This document shows positions 1-8,625 of a stretch of DNA of 60,942 nt, in pieces. The first letter of the stretch is position 1. Each line of letters starts with the position of its first letter. Origin of the DNA: an uncultured Bacteroidota bacterium (GTDB lineage: Bacteria; Bacteroidota; Bacteroidia; Chitinophagales; Chitinophagaceae); assembly GCA_903903635.1 (NCBI GenBank), contig CAIUZK010000137.1:1-60942 (forward strand). The letters run 5' to 3'. Below the pieces are notes generated by a model. The model saw nothing but the letters and a program-made list of their open reading frames with translations, did no database searches and was not told where the DNA came from. Position numbers and translations under genes: made by a program.

Positions 1-236
1 ACCAGTCGGCCCCGGTTTTAATTAATAGGTACTTATAATCAAAGAACTACAATTTTTACTCAAATAAACACCTCACGATGCCTACACCTAACCTACCCTA
101 TGCTGTCTAAACCAGTCGGCCCCGGTTTTAATTAATAGGTACTTATAATCAAAGAACTACAATTTTTACTCAAATAAACACCTCACGATGCCTACACCTA
201 ACCTACCCTTGCTCTAAGCCAGTCGGCCCCGGTTTT
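1..236. repeat. 110-bp tandem direct repeat at the left edge
   Basis: Two units with a 110-bp period (1-110 and 111-220) are almost identical; they differ only in the last few bases before the next unit. A third, truncated copy of the unit's beginning (CCAGTCGGCCCCGGTTTT) sits at 219-236. No open reading frame fits the repeat. The window begins exactly at a unit start, which suggests that more units lie to the left and that the edge is an assembly break. The stretch 237-361 holds only the leader of the first gene. Confidence 0.9.
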
Positions 237-361
237 GTAGATTGATATTGCTACAAAATTACTAAATAAACAGGTATGATTTTGTTAATTCAATTAATGG
301 GCAAATTGACGTAACAATATTGGAAATGCAATCGTTTGCAAAAACTATGTATTTTGGTACA

Positions 362-790
362 ATGAAAAAATTACTCTTTTGCCTTTGTTGCATCTTTTCG
401 ATGCATTTCGCATCAGCCCAGGCTGATCCTGATGTTGCTGCTATTCGTAAATTACTGTTTGCCCAGGTGATTGAGTGGAACAATGGCAGCATAGATGGCT
501 ATATGAAGGGCTACTGGGAAAATGACAGCCTGCTTTTTATTGGGTCGAAAGGGCCAAGGTATGGCTACCGGAATACACTAAAACGCTATAAGGAGGCCTA
601 CCCGGATGCGGCGCATATGGGGCATCTTAAAACATCCATTACCAGTATGGAGCGGTTGTCGGAGGAGTATTACTTTATAGTAGGTAAGTGGGCGCTCAAC
701 AGGAGCGCCGGTAATGTAGATGGCAGTTTTACGCTTTTGTTCAGGAAAATAAAGGGTAAGTGGGTGATCATTTGCGACCATAGCAGCTAA
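362..790 (+). CDS. secreted NTF2/SnoaL-like (DUF4440-type) protein
   Basis: A 142-aa protein with a signal peptide (MKKLLFCLCC... ending SAQA, about residues 1-19) followed by one small domain with the look of the NTF2-like/DUF4440 fold: an N-terminal helix (VAAIRKLLFAQVIEWNNGSIDGYM), then YWENDSLLFIGSKG, and a C-terminal strand pair ending GKWVIICDHSS. Such domains bind small molecules or act as accessory domains; no catalytic assignment can be made. The start at 362 is preferred over upstream in-frame codons because it begins directly with the signal peptide. It stands alone, 88 bp before the cytochrome gene. Confidence 0.75.
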   Translation: MKKLLFCLCCIFSMHFASAQADPDVAAIRKLLFAQVIEWNNGSIDGYMKGYWENDSLLFIGSKGPRYGYRNTLKRYKEAYPDAAHMGHLKTSITSMERLSEEYYFIVGKWALNRSAGNVDGSFTLLFRKIKGKWVIICDHSS

Positions 791-878
791 AAATCCTTCG
801 CTGAAGAATTATCGTTTAGGTATATGATTTATTAGTGGATTTTATATTTTTGACCTGCTATTATAAAAAAATCTAAAC

Positions 879-1874
879 ATGAAAAGAGTCGTTAAATTCT
901 TTGGATACACCTTGCTGTCCATAATTGTGATCATGGGTGGGCTGATAGCATACGCCAAATTTATGCTGCCTGATGTAGGAAAAGCACCAGACCTGAAAAT
1001 AGAAAAAACACCAGAGCGAATAGCCAGGGGGAAGTATATGGCTGATGCTGTGGCACAATGCCTTGACTGCCACTCCAGGCGCGACTGGACAAAGTATGCA
1101 GGCCCTATAGTAGATGGTACATTGGGTATAGGTGGAGAAGTATTTGACCAGAAAATAGGATTTCCCGGAGCCTACTATGCCGGCAATATTACGCCCTATG
1201 GATTGGGCAGGTATACTGATGGTGAGTTGTTCAGGCTAATCACTACCGGTGTAACCAAAGAAGGGAAAGCTATCTTTCCGGTTATGCCCTACAGCCATTA
1301 TGGCCAAATGGACCCGGAGGATATTTATGATATTATAGGCTATATCCGCACGCTGCCATCGAATGCCAATAAGGTTCCGGCATCGGTTTCTGATTTTCCG
1401 ATGAATATAATTATCAATACCATTCCTGCCAGGGCAAAACCTGGTAAGAAGCCTGCTGTGACTGATGTTAAAGCTTATGGAGCTTATATGGTAAATGCGG
1501 CAGGCTGTATAGAATGTCATACCCGGGATAAGCAAGGCCAGATAATTCCGGAACTGGCTTTCAGTGGGGGTAGAGTATTTAAGATGCCGGATGGCTCGGT
1601 GCTTACTACACCTAATATTACTCCAGATCAGGCAACCGGTATTGGCACATGGAGCAAGGAGAAGTTTATCAACCAATTCAAAGGTTATGCAGATTCTAAC
1701 TACAAACCAAATACCATCAATCCGGGCCAGTTCAATACCCTGATGCCCTGGTCGAGTTATGCCCATATGAGCACAGAGGACTTGGCCGCTATCTATGACT
1801 ATTTGCATGGGTTAGCGCCTATACAGAATAAGGTGGTGAAATTTACTGCGGCAGGAGCACCGGCAAAGCAATAA
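879..1874 (+). CDS. diheme c-type cytochrome, membrane-anchored
   Basis: A 331-aa protein with one N-terminal hydrophobic segment (about residues 8-26) that probably anchors it on the periplasmic side. Two haem c sites of the CxxCH type are visible: C61-LDC-H65 and C210-IEC-H214, each opening a cytochrome c domain; methionines in MPYSHY and LMPWSSY are candidate distal ligands. The two-domain layout resembles the cytochrome subunits of alcohol/aldehyde dehydrogenases and other diheme electron carriers. No dehydrogenase partner lies next to it, so its redox partner is unknown. It is followed by 152 bp of non-coding DNA before the fatty-acid oxidation gene. Confidence 0.85.
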   Translation: MKRVVKFFGYTLLSIIVIMGGLIAYAKFMLPDVGKAPDLKIEKTPERIARGKYMADAVAQCLDCHSRRDWTKYAGPIVDGTLGIGGEVFDQKIGFPGAYYAGNITPYGLGRYTDGELFRLITTGVTKEGKAIFPVMPYSHYGQMDPEDIYDIIGYIRTLPSNANKVPASVSDFPMNIIINTIPARAKPGKKPAVTDVKAYGAYMVNAAGCIECHTRDKQGQIIPELAFSGGRVFKMPDGSVLTTPNITPDQATGIGTWSKEKFINQFKGYADSNYKPNTINPGQFNTLMPWSSYAHMSTEDLAAIYDYLHGLAPIQNKVVKFTAAGAPAKQ

Positions 1875-1918
1875 GGTATTATCGAAAATGTGCTTTTAAT
1901 GCTAAAAAGTAATTGCCG

Positions 1919-1942
1919 GATCATGGTAAAAACCATATGATC
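1919..1942. promoter_or_regulatory. imperfect inverted repeat upstream of the beta-oxidation gene
   Basis: GATCATGGT and ACCATATGATC flank AAAA. The arms are perfect except for two extra bases in the right arm. The element lies 84 bp before the ATG at 2027 and could be an operator, but no regulator family can be assigned from the sequence. Confidence 0.3.
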
Positions 1943-2026
1943 ACCAATAAAGGTTTTAATAATAATAAAGTTCCTTTGCTGCCATAGGCGAATTCTCAGT
2001 AAATTGTGTTGTCTAAAGAGCGTTTT

Positions 2027-4441
2027 ATGAAAAGGACAATACGTAAAGTTGCTATTATTGGTTCCGGGGTTATGGGGTCGCGCATTGCATGCCATTTTGC
2101 AGGTATAGGGGTGCAGGTGTTGTTGCTGGATATTGTGCCGGCTGCACTGAATGAAGCAGAGCAGGCAAAGGGACTTTCGCTGAATGATAAGCAGGTGCGC
2201 AACCGCATAGTAAATGATGCACTACAGGCCACACTTAAAAGCAAGCCATCGGCGGTTTATACAAAAAATGTTGCGCAGCACATAAAAACCGGGAATATTG
2301 ATGATAATCTGAAACAGATAGCAGACTGCGACTGGATAATAGAAGTAGTAATTGAGCGCCTGGATATAAAGCAAAAAATATTTGAACAGGTAGAAAAATA
2401 CCGCAAGCCGGGAACGCTGATCACTACCAACACATCGGGTATACCTATACACCTGATGAGCGAAGGAAGGAGCGAAGATTTTCAGGCCAATTTTTGCGGC
2501 ACCCATTTCTTTAATCCGCCAAGGTACCTGCGCCTGCTGGAAATAATACCAGACCCCAAAACAAATCCGGAAGTGATTGATTTTCTGCTGGACTATGGTG
2601 AGCGGTTTTTGGGTAAGACTACAGTGCTGTGTAAGGATACACCGGCATTTATAGCCAACAGGGTAGGGGTGTTTGGTTTTATGGCTGTGTTTAAAGCCAT
2701 GCAGCAACTGGGCCTTAATGTGGATGAGGTAGATGCCTTAACCGGACCTGTATTGGGCAGGCCAAAGTCGGCTACCTTCAGGACAGGTGATGTTGTTGGG
2801 TTGGATACGTTGGTGCATGTGGCAAAAGATTTGCCGGCCAATGCACCCAATGATGAGGCAAAAGAAATTTTCAGGATGCCGCCGTTTCTCGAGAAGATGA
2901 TCGAGAATAAATGGCTGGGAGATAAGACAGGACAGGGATTTTATAAAAAGGTGTCGGCTCCTAAAGGCGAGGGAAAAGGCAAGTCGGAAATTCTAACCCT
3001 GAACCTGGCTACCATGGAGTATGGACCAAAGGTGAAAACAAAATTTGCTACCATAGAAGCAGCAAAACCTGTAGATGACCTGGCGCAGCGGCTGAAAGTA
3101 TTGTATAACGGAACGGATAAAGCAGGAGAGTTTTATAAACTATTCCATCACCTGTTGTTTGCCTATGTGTCGCACCGCATACCTGAGATAAGTGATGAAT
3201 TGTATAAAATAGATGATGCGCTGAAAGCCGGTTTCGGGTGGGAGATAGGCGCATATGAAAGCTGGGATGCCCTGGGTGTAAAGAAGGTAATGGAGCTGAT
3301 GAAGGCTGGTGGCTACGAGGTAGCGCCATGGGTGCAGGAGATGCTGGATAAGGGCTTTACCCGGTTTTACAAAACCGAGAACGGGCAACGTAAGTACTAT
3401 GATATTCGTACACAATCTTACCAGCCCATACCGGGTATGGGGTCATTTGTGATACTGGAACACCTGGATGAAAAGGTAGTATGGAAAAACAGCGCCTGCA
3501 AGTTGTATGATATAGGCGATGATGTGGTGGCCCTGCGATGGAACACCAAGATGAACAGTATAGGTGGCGAAGTGCTGGAGGGCGTGCATAAATCGATAGC
3601 TATAGCCGAGGATAAATACAAAGGTCTTGTGATAGCCAATGGCGGCGCCAACTTCAGTGCAGGGGCCAATGTGGGTTTGATATTTATGTTTGCCGCCGAG
3701 CAGGAGTACGATGAACTGGATATGGCCATCAGGCAGTTTCAGGCCACAACTATGCGGCTGAGATACAGTAGTATACCAGTGGTAGTAGCTCCTCATGGAC
3801 TTACACTTGGTGGCGGATGCGAGATGTGCCTGCATGCCGATTCGGTGCAGGCTGCAGCAGAAAGTTATATTGGTCTTGTAGAGGTAGGCGTGGGATTGAT
3901 ACCCGGTGGCGGTGGTACCAAGGAGCTTGCTTTAAGAGCATCAGCCCGCAATATAAAAGAGGATATTGAAACCAATTATCTGCAGCAGTTATTTCTTAAT
4001 ATAGGCACGGCCAAAGTCTCGACCTCGGCACATGAAGCCTTTGAGAATTTTATTCTTCGCCCTGGCTACGACCATATTTCTGTTAATCCGGACAGGCGTA
4101 TTGGCGATGCAAAAAGAAATGCACTGATGATGTGGGAGCGTGGGTACACCCAACCGGTTTCGCCAACTGATATTAAGGTGCAGGGACGTGGCGGCCTGGG
4201 TGGATTGATCTCAGGAATTCATGGTATGTGGAAGGGCAATTACATATCAGACCACGACAAGCTGATAGCTGAGAAGCTGGCCTGGGTGATGTGTGGCGGC
4301 GATCTGACTCAGCCTACTATTGTTACAGAACAGTATCTGCTTGATCTGGAGCGGGAAGCATTCCTGAGCCTGTGCGGGCAGAAGAAAACACTGGAACGCC
4401 TGCAAAGTATTTTGACAACAGGGAAGCCATTGAGGAATTAG
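2027..4441 (+). CDS. fused 3-hydroxyacyl-CoA dehydrogenase / enoyl-CoA hydratase (FadN-like)
   Basis: An 804-aa bifunctional beta-oxidation enzyme. The N-terminal Rossmann domain has the dinucleotide motif GSGVMG (residues 12-17), followed by the 3HCDH_N and 3HCDH C-terminal regions (CGTHFFNPPRYLRLLEII; DTPAFIANRVG). The crotonase (enoyl-CoA hydratase) domain is C-terminal, with GLTLGGGCEMC at about residue 591 and VGLIPGGGGTKEL at about 620; both glutamates expected for hydratase activity are present. This domain order (dehydrogenase first) is that of FadN-type proteins, not E. coli FadB. The ATG at 2027 is preferred to a GTG at 2006 because the Rossmann strand begins there. No thiolase or acyl-CoA dehydrogenase adjoins it, so the partners must be elsewhere. 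Confidence 0.92.
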   Translation: MKRTIRKVAIIGSGVMGSRIACHFAGIGVQVLLLDIVPAALNEAEQAKGLSLNDKQVRNRIVNDALQATLKSKPSAVYTKNVAQHIKTGNIDDNLKQIADCDWIIEVVIERLDIKQKIFEQVEKYRKPGTLITTNTSGIPIHLMSEGRSEDFQANFCGTHFFNPPRYLRLLEIIPDPKTNPEVIDFLLDYGERFLGKTTVLCKDTPAFIANRVGVFGFMAVFKAMQQLGLNVDEVDALTGPVLGRPKSATFRTGDVVGLDTLVHVAKDLPANAPNDEAKEIFRMPPFLEKMIENKWLGDKTGQGFYKKVSAPKGEGKGKSEILTLNLATMEYGPKVKTKFATIEAAKPVDDLAQRLKVLYNGTDKAGEFYKLFHHLLFAYVSHRIPEISDELYKIDDALKAGFGWEIGAYESWDALGVKKVMELMKAGGYEVAPWVQEMLDKGFTRFYKTENGQRKYYDIRTQSYQPIPGMGSFVILEHLDEKVVWKNSACKLYDIGDDVVALRWNTKMNSIGGEVLEGVHKSIAIAEDKYKGLVIANGGANFSAGANVGLIFMFAAEQEYDELDMAIRQFQATTMRLRYSSIPVVVAPHGLTLGGGCEMCLHADSVQAAAESYIGLVEVGVGLIPGGGGTKELALRASARNIKEDIETNYLQQLFLNIGTAKVSTSAHEAFENFILRPGYDHISVNPDRRIGDAKRNALMMWERGYTQPVSPTDIKVQGRGGLGGLISGIHGMWKGNYISDHDKLIAEKLAWVMCGGDLTQPTIVTEQYLLDLEREAFLSLCGQKKTLERLQSILTTGKPLRN

Positions 4442-4455
4442 TTTTATCACATAGG

Positions 4456-4477
4456 CTACCGGGTAGGTTTCCGGTAG
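4456..4477 (+). terminator. weak hairpin after the beta-oxidation gene
   Basis: CTACCGG and CCGGTAG form a 7-bp stem around an 8-nt loop, 15 bp past the stop codon. There is no clear T-run behind it, so it is only a possible terminator or mRNA end. Confidence 0.35.
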
Positions 4478-4511
4478 TTAATGCAATTCTGTAAAAACAA
4501 ATAAGGTATTC

Positions 4512-5411
4512 ATGAAGCAGGGTTTATTACTAATAGCTTGTTTGTGGGCTTTCAGTTCGTGGGCCCAGGACAGGCCATTTTACGGCAGGGTAACAGATAA
4601 GGATACAAAGGAAGGTATACCGTTTTGCCTGGTTAAGGTTAAAGACCGGTATGAGGGTGTATATACAGATGAAAACGGGCGGTTTGCCTTCACGGCAAAT
4701 CCTGATTCTTCCAGGATCTTAATTTTCTATTGTCTTGGGTATAATAAACTTGAATTACAGGCAAGCCAGTTAAAAACCGATTCGAACTTCATTCATCTCA
4801 CCAGGGAATATTCCAGTCTGAAGGAAGTGGTAATTAAAGACAGGACAGGCAAGCAAAAACACGATTATATAGGGAAGAAGAAATCGAAACATGCAGGTGA
4901 TTGTTATCAGAAATATGGGGAAGAAGATGCAGTGTTTTTAAAAGCAGATAAGGGTAAAGACGGCGTATTGGATGAGATAAGTATTTTCATAACAGACGAA
5001 GGAGTGCCTGATTCGAAATTCAGAATACACGTATACACAAAGGACTCAGCAACCAACCTGCCGGCAACCGAACTGACGGACAGTAACCTTATTGCGCAGG
5101 CTCAGAAGGGCAATGAGTGGGTGAAAGTAAATATCAGCAGTAAGTATATCCATGTTGAGGAGGGTGTTTTTATATCGGTGGAGTGGATATCGGGGCATGG
5201 CAATAATGATAAATCGATGCAGTCGGTAAAGCATGCTGAAGTAAATAATCACAACGGTCAGGTTTTAGGCCTCACCCGCAATAGCTGGAAAGGCAAGGGT
5301 AGTATAAAGTATATGTACCATCGTGATGCATTCCATTCCGACTGGACCTTTAATTTTTCACCATTGTACTGCCCAATGATCTATGGTAAAATCAGCTATT
5401 ATAAGAATTGA
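4512..5411 (+). CDS. secreted CarboxypepD_reg-like domain protein
   Basis: A 299-aa protein with a signal peptide (about residues 1-18, ending SSWAQ). Residues about 22-95 look like a carboxypeptidase regulatory-like beta-sandwich (FYGRVTDKDTKEGIPFCLVKV, VYTDENGRFAF, SSLKEVVIKD), the module that starts many Bacteroidota TonB receptors. There is no plug or barrel afterwards; the remaining ~200 residues are not a family I recognise. It is a stand-alone cell-envelope protein of unknown role. Confidence 0.7.
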   Translation: MKQGLLLIACLWAFSSWAQDRPFYGRVTDKDTKEGIPFCLVKVKDRYEGVYTDENGRFAFTANPDSSRILIFYCLGYNKLELQASQLKTDSNFIHLTREYSSLKEVVIKDRTGKQKHDYIGKKKSKHAGDCYQKYGEEDAVFLKADKGKDGVLDEISIFITDEGVPDSKFRIHVYTKDSATNLPATELTDSNLIAQAQKGNEWVKVNISSKYIHVEEGVFISVEWISGHGNNDKSMQSVKHAEVNNHNGQVLGLTRNSWKGKGSIKYMYHRDAFHSDWTFNFSPLYCPMIYGKISYYKN

Positions 5412-5564
5412 TGGTAAAACCGGCATTGAATCCTGATAAAATACCGTTTAACAGCAGGCATTGGTAAAAAAAACTCAGGCTGTTTTTGATTCCACTGATT
5501 GTGTTTATACCTTTATTGTGTTTTTCAGTATAATGATAATCAAGTAAAAGAAATTTCAAATACC

Positions 5565-6833
5565 ATGCAGGTGCATATCCGCAAAGCGAGGGTCATAGAT
5601 CCGGGATCGAAATACCACGATAAGGTTACAGATTTGTTGATAGTTGATGGCGTTATTCAGCAGATAGCAGCCAACATAAAATCTGGCGCGGAAACGGTAA
5701 TTGAAGCCAAGGGATTATGTGTCAGCACGGGTTGGGTAGATGTTTTTGCTGATTATCATGAGCCGGGATTTGAGCATAAAGAAACCATCAGCAGTGGATT
5801 AGGTTGCGCAGCTATAGGTGGTTTTACCGATGTTTTGCTTGCGCCCAATACACAACCAGCATTGAGTTCCACTTCTGTAGTCCAGTTTGTATTGCAGAAA
5901 GGAGCAGGAAATATAGTTGATCTTCATCCGCTGGGATCGGCCACACAGAATTTAGAAGGTAAGGACATAGCCGAAATGCTGGATATGCGCGCCAACGGAG
6001 CAATAGCGTTTTCGGATGGCTGGAAGCCGGTGCAGGCTACCAACCTGATGCTGAAAGCATTGGAATATGTTAAGGCATTTCATGGTATTATTTTGCAATT
6101 ACCGGTTGATACAGCCCTTTCGTCGGGAGGGTTGATGCACGAAGGCATAGTTTCTACTTCACTGGGCATGGCCGGAATACCCGACCTGGCTGAAACCATA
6201 ATGGTACACAGGGATATCGAGTTGCTCAGATATACGGGTTCCAGGCTGCATATTACCGGTGTGTCGTCGGCCGATTCTGTGGCATTGATACGTAAGGCAA
6301 AGGCGGAAGGATTGGGCATTACCTGTTCGGTTACACCCTACCATCTTGCGCTAACCGATGAGGCGCTAAGGGGTTACGACAGTATTTATAAGGTATTTCC
6401 TCCGTTGCGCACCGAAACAGACAGGCAGGCACTGATAGAAGGAGTGAAAGACGGAACCATAGATTGTATTGCCACGCACCACAGACCTCAGGACTGGGAT
6501 GCCAAGACCCGCGAATTTGAGTATGCCGCTGATGGCATGGCATTGCAGGAAGTGGCTTTCAATGTGCTGTGGGAGGCGCTTAAGGACCATATCAGCATAG
6601 AAAGGCTGGTAGAAATGATGACTATTATACCAAGGGATATTTTTGCTTTGGAAATACCTGAAATAAAAAAAGGGAATAAGGCGGTAATGACGATATTTAC
6701 AACCTCAGGCACAAATACGTTGGCTGCCGGTGAGGTACATTCATTAAGCAACAATAATCCATTCATCAATAAAAGCCTGGCCGGAAAAGTGCTGGGTATC
6801 ATTAATCACAACCAAATTCATCTGAATAAATAA
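5565..6833 (+). CDS. dihydroorotase-like protein with degenerate active site
   Basis: A 422-aa amidohydrolase-fold protein of the dihydroorotase family (VTDLLIVDGVIQQIA; VSTGWVDV; GGFTDVLLAPNTQPAL). The metal site looks lost. The usual D-x-H-x-H-x-R-x-P-G motif reads DVFADYHEPG (residues 59-68), so both zinc histidines are replaced by Phe61 and Asp63. The usual IATDHAPH reads IATHHRPQ, and the HxxH before it reads LHITG. Such inactive homologues are known in other bacteria as partners of aspartate transcarbamoylase or as diverged paralogues; a true catalyst of pyrimidine synthesis is unlikely. The ATG at 5565 is chosen because the beta-strand MQVHIRKARVIDPG starts the fold. Only 3 bp separate it from the DUF4199 gene, so the two are probably cotranscribed. 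Confidence 0.85.
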   Translation: MQVHIRKARVIDPGSKYHDKVTDLLIVDGVIQQIAANIKSGAETVIEAKGLCVSTGWVDVFADYHEPGFEHKETISSGLGCAAIGGFTDVLLAPNTQPALSSTSVVQFVLQKGAGNIVDLHPLGSATQNLEGKDIAEMLDMRANGAIAFSDGWKPVQATNLMLKALEYVKAFHGIILQLPVDTALSSGGLMHEGIVSTSLGMAGIPDLAETIMVHRDIELLRYTGSRLHITGVSSADSVALIRKAKAEGLGITCSVTPYHLALTDEALRGYDSIYKVFPPLRTETDRQALIEGVKDGTIDCIATHHRPQDWDAKTREFEYAADGMALQEVAFNVLWEALKDHISIERLVEMMTIIPRDIFALEIPEIKKGNKAVMTIFTTSGTNTLAAGEVHSLSNNNPFINKSLAGKVLGIINHNQIHLNK

Positions 6834-6836
6834 ATT

Positions 6837-7382
6837 ATGGAAAACATTACTACTGCCGAACGGAACAAAATGGCGATGATGTATGGATTGCTGCTGGCGC
6901 TGATTTACCTGGTAATTACCGCCGCAGTTAATATTGTTATCTCCAACATGATATTGTTTTATTCTTTAAAAACAGCCGGATTCTTCCTGTATTTTATTAT
7001 AATCGGCATTTTTGCAGCAAGGATAAGAAAAGCAAATGGAGGGTATATAGAATTTAAAGACATATTCGGTGCTGTGTTTATTATCCTGGTTATAGCCGGG
7101 CTTATTTCTTTTATATTCAACTACATCTATATGCTGTATATAGACCCTCATTATATGGATAAAATCAGGCAATCTACCATCACATTTATGGAGAAATTTA
7201 AAACTCCCGGTGATAAAATGGATGAGGCATTAAAGAAATTTGATGAGCAGGTAGCCGAATCAAAAACGTTCCATTTTGGCAGAAACCTCATGAATTATCT
7301 GCAGGGTTTGCTGTTCGATTGTCTGTTTGGGTTGATAGTATGTGCGATAGTGAAGAAGAAAAGGCCCATGTTTACCACCTAA
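6837..7382 (+). CDS. DUF4199-type membrane protein
   Basis: A 181-aa integral membrane protein with about four hydrophobic helices: roughly residues 14-35, 42-60, 78-100 and a C-terminal one at about 155-173. A polar loop (PHYMDKIRQSTITFMEKFK) lies between the third and fourth. The pattern and the recurrent neighbourhood (dihydroorotase homologue before, DPM1-like glycosyltransferase after) match the Bacteroidota DUF4199 family, which has no known function. It starts 3 bp after the upstream stop codon. Confidence 0.75.
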   Translation: MENITTAERNKMAMMYGLLLALIYLVITAAVNIVISNMILFYSLKTAGFFLYFIIIGIFAARIRKANGGYIEFKDIFGAVFIILVIAGLISFIFNYIYMLYIDPHYMDKIRQSTITFMEKFKTPGDKMDEALKKFDEQVAESKTFHFGRNLMNYLQGLLFDCLFGLIVCAIVKKKRPMFTT

Positions 7383-7525
7383 GGCGGCAAATAAGGTGAG
7401 TTAAGGTAGAAGTGCGCATGAGGGGGTTAAATAATGTTAAATTATAGTATAGATAGGCTAGTAAAAACCTATGATTAAGACCCCGGACAAGGGGTTTATC
7501 ATAAAAACCCGTATTTTAGCACCCA

Positions 7526-8485
7526 ATGCAACCAGATATTTCCATCGTCATACCACTTTACAATGAAGAAGAATCGCTGCCAGAGTTGGTTGAGTGGATT
7601 GAGCGTGTATGTGTGGCAAATGGATTTAGCCATGAGGTGATCCTGATAGATGACGGGAGTACCGATGACAGTTGGAATGTTGTAAAGCAATTATCTGAAC
7701 AATTTCCTGCGGTAAAAGCCATTAAATTCCAGCGCAATTACGGTAAAAGTCCGGCTCTTTATGAAGGCTTTAAAGCAGCTTCTGGCAATGTGGTTTTCAC
7801 CATGGATGCAGACCTGCAGGATAGCCCCGACGAAATACCTGAGTTGTATAAAATGGTTATGACCGATGGTTATGATCTTGTAAGCGGTTGGAAAAAAGTA
7901 AGATATGATAATGCTTTTACCAAGAATCTCCCATCAAAACTGTACAATGGAGTAAACCGGTGGATAAGTGGTATTAAGCTGCATGATATGAACTGCGGCT
8001 TAAAGGCCTACAAGCGGAAGGTGATAAAAAGCATTGAAGTTTATGGCGAGATGCACCGTTTCATACCTGTGCTGGCAAAAAATGCCGGATTCAGGAAAAT
8101 AGGAGAAAAGGTAGTAGTACACAGGCCAAGGAAATATGGTGTTTCCAAATTTGGGTGGGAGCGGTTTATTAATGGATTCCTTGATTTGCTCTCGATACAG
8201 TTTGTAAGCAGATTTGGAAAGAAACCGATGCATTTGTTTGGCGCTCTGGGTGCTTTAGCTTTTTTTGCCGGGTTTATCATTGTAGTCTGGTTGATAATAG
8301 AGCGGTTCATAGAGGGTGCCGGCTTCGGGCTTACCCGGAAAGTAGGGTTTTTCCTTGCTCCTCCGATAATGATTATAGGTATTTTATTCTTTCTTACCGG
8401 CTTTCTTGCCGAGCTAATTGTACGTAATGCCGCCGACCGAAACGCATATCTTACTGAAGAACGGATAGGTCTGGATAAGCAGTAA
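7526..8485 (+). CDS. GT2 family glycosyltransferase (DPM1/GtrB-like)
   Basis: A 319-aa enzyme. The N-terminal GT-A domain has SIVIPLYNEEESLPEL, the nucleotide-binding DDGSTDDSW and the metal-binding DADLQD. The C-terminal part contains two transmembrane helices (about residues 233-256 and 268-293), the layout of GtrB/dolichol-phosphate-mannose-synthase-like enzymes that load a sugar onto polyprenyl phosphate at the inner membrane. The sugar cannot be told from the sequence. A GTATTTTAGC element just upstream could be its -7 region, placing the start close to the promoter. Confidence 0.9.
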   Translation: MQPDISIVIPLYNEEESLPELVEWIERVCVANGFSHEVILIDDGSTDDSWNVVKQLSEQFPAVKAIKFQRNYGKSPALYEGFKAASGNVVFTMDADLQDSPDEIPELYKMVMTDGYDLVSGWKKVRYDNAFTKNLPSKLYNGVNRWISGIKLHDMNCGLKAYKRKVIKSIEVYGEMHRFIPVLAKNAGFRKIGEKVVVHRPRKYGVSKFGWERFINGFLDLLSIQFVSRFGKKPMHLFGALGALAFFAGFIIVVWLIIERFIEGAGFGLTRKVGFFLAPPIMIIGILFFLTGFLAELIVRNAADRNAYLTEERIGLDKQ

Positions 8486-8625
8486 TGGTTAATCTTTAGC
8501 TGGTTATTATCGTCTAACAGCAACTGAAAGTGGCTTAATTAATATCAGGCTATAACAATATTTTATTTAGTAAAAAGACAATATCTCATATATTTCCTGC
8601 AATTTTGCCGACTATTTTAAAGTTT

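Noticed and set aside
1-220. CRISPR-like or IS end
   Set aside because: 110-bp direct units without unique spacers, inverted ends or transposase reading frame.
5565-6833. Calling this pyrC, a working dihydroorotase
   Set aside because: The HxH, HxxH and late Asp/His zinc positions are replaced, so the symbol and activity are not justified.
8605-8625. Longer N-termini starting at TTG or GTG (also at 2006, 15839, 26022, 27504, 36499, 45534)
   Set aside because: In each case an ATG immediately before a signal peptide or the first domain strand gives a better protein start.
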